The notes under the pieces are model-generated. The model was not told the origin of the DNA, made no database searches, and was given only the letters and a program-made list of their open reading frames with translations. Made by a program: the position numbers and the translations under genes. From an uncultured bacterium (GTDB lineage: Bacteria; Cloacimonadota; Cloacimonadia; Cloacimonadales; Cloacimonadaceae), in the NCBI GenBank assembly GCA_938009275.1, contig CALLHY010000019.1, positions 1 to 31,222 on the forward strand: DNA of 31,222 nucleotides, written 5' to 3'. Positions 31,222 through 31,222 of the stretch are shown in pieces. Position 1 is the stretch's first letter. The number at the start of each line of letters is the position of its first letter.

Positions 31222-31222
31222 C

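Noticed and set aside
1..31222. Circular replicon or transposon bounded by the terminal repeats
   Set aside because: The end repeats are inverted, so they do not close a circle. No transposase or replication gene is present, and the content is ordinary chromosomal genes.

Overview
The window looks like a chromosomal contig from an anaerobic bacterium of the FCB group. Candidatus Cloacimonadota (WWE1) is my best guess. The grounds are class III ribonucleotide reductase, a membrane pyrophosphatase of the K+-dependent type, an acyl-CoA dehydrogenase, secreted proteins with FlgD-Ig/T9SS-like C-terminal domains, and a serine palmitoyltransferase-like enzyme. The taxon is inferred from gene content, not from a marker gene. 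I see no rRNA, tRNA, CRISPR array or transposase gene.

Layout. (1) 1-2.8 kb: envelope genes (DUF5683-like membrane protein, CAP-domain protein), convergent with a lipoprotein-exonuclease III pair. (2) 2.8-3.8 kb: a gene-free kilobase packed with structured DNA: a GC-rich segment, an 11-bp direct/inverted array, a second 11-bp tandem array, a 22-bp array and a 30-bp inverted repeat. (3) 3.8-6.7 kb: a tightly coupled operon of acyl-CoA dehydrogenase, single PAS domain, QueH and a deoxyhypusine-synthase-like protein, closed by a strong terminator. (4) 6.8-11.2 kb: a divergent pair, a PDZ/outer-membrane protein and a large multidomain M28 peptidase. (5) 11.5-17.1 kb: nrdD, its activase, a two-part radical SAM/DUF2344 protein and a small zinc-ribbon protein. 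(6) 17.3-19.1 kb: a secreted C10 cysteine peptidase. (7) 19.2-24.6 kb: hppA, ndk with a coupled unknown gene, and uvrB. (8) 24.7-31.1 kb: a seven-gene minus-strand operon running membrane protein, surE, pcm, cNMP-binding protein, AI-2E-type permease, serine palmitoyltransferase-like enzyme, divergent ATP-PEP carboxykinase.

Most interesting signals. The three exported proteins (PDZ outer-membrane protein, M28 peptidase, C10 peptidase) each have a sigma-54-type -24/-12 element at the right distance for a 24-32 nt leader. Two of these match the consensus almost perfectly. This suggests a small RpoN regulon for secreted or surface proteins. A dispersed element of about 65 bp with a conserved hairpin occurs three times, two of them just upstream of these promoters. 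The kilobase before the acyl-CoA dehydrogenase carries several unrelated arrays that share an 11- or 22-bp period. The two ends of the window carry the same 54-bp sequence in inverted orientation, which probably marks a genomic repeat where the assembly stopped.
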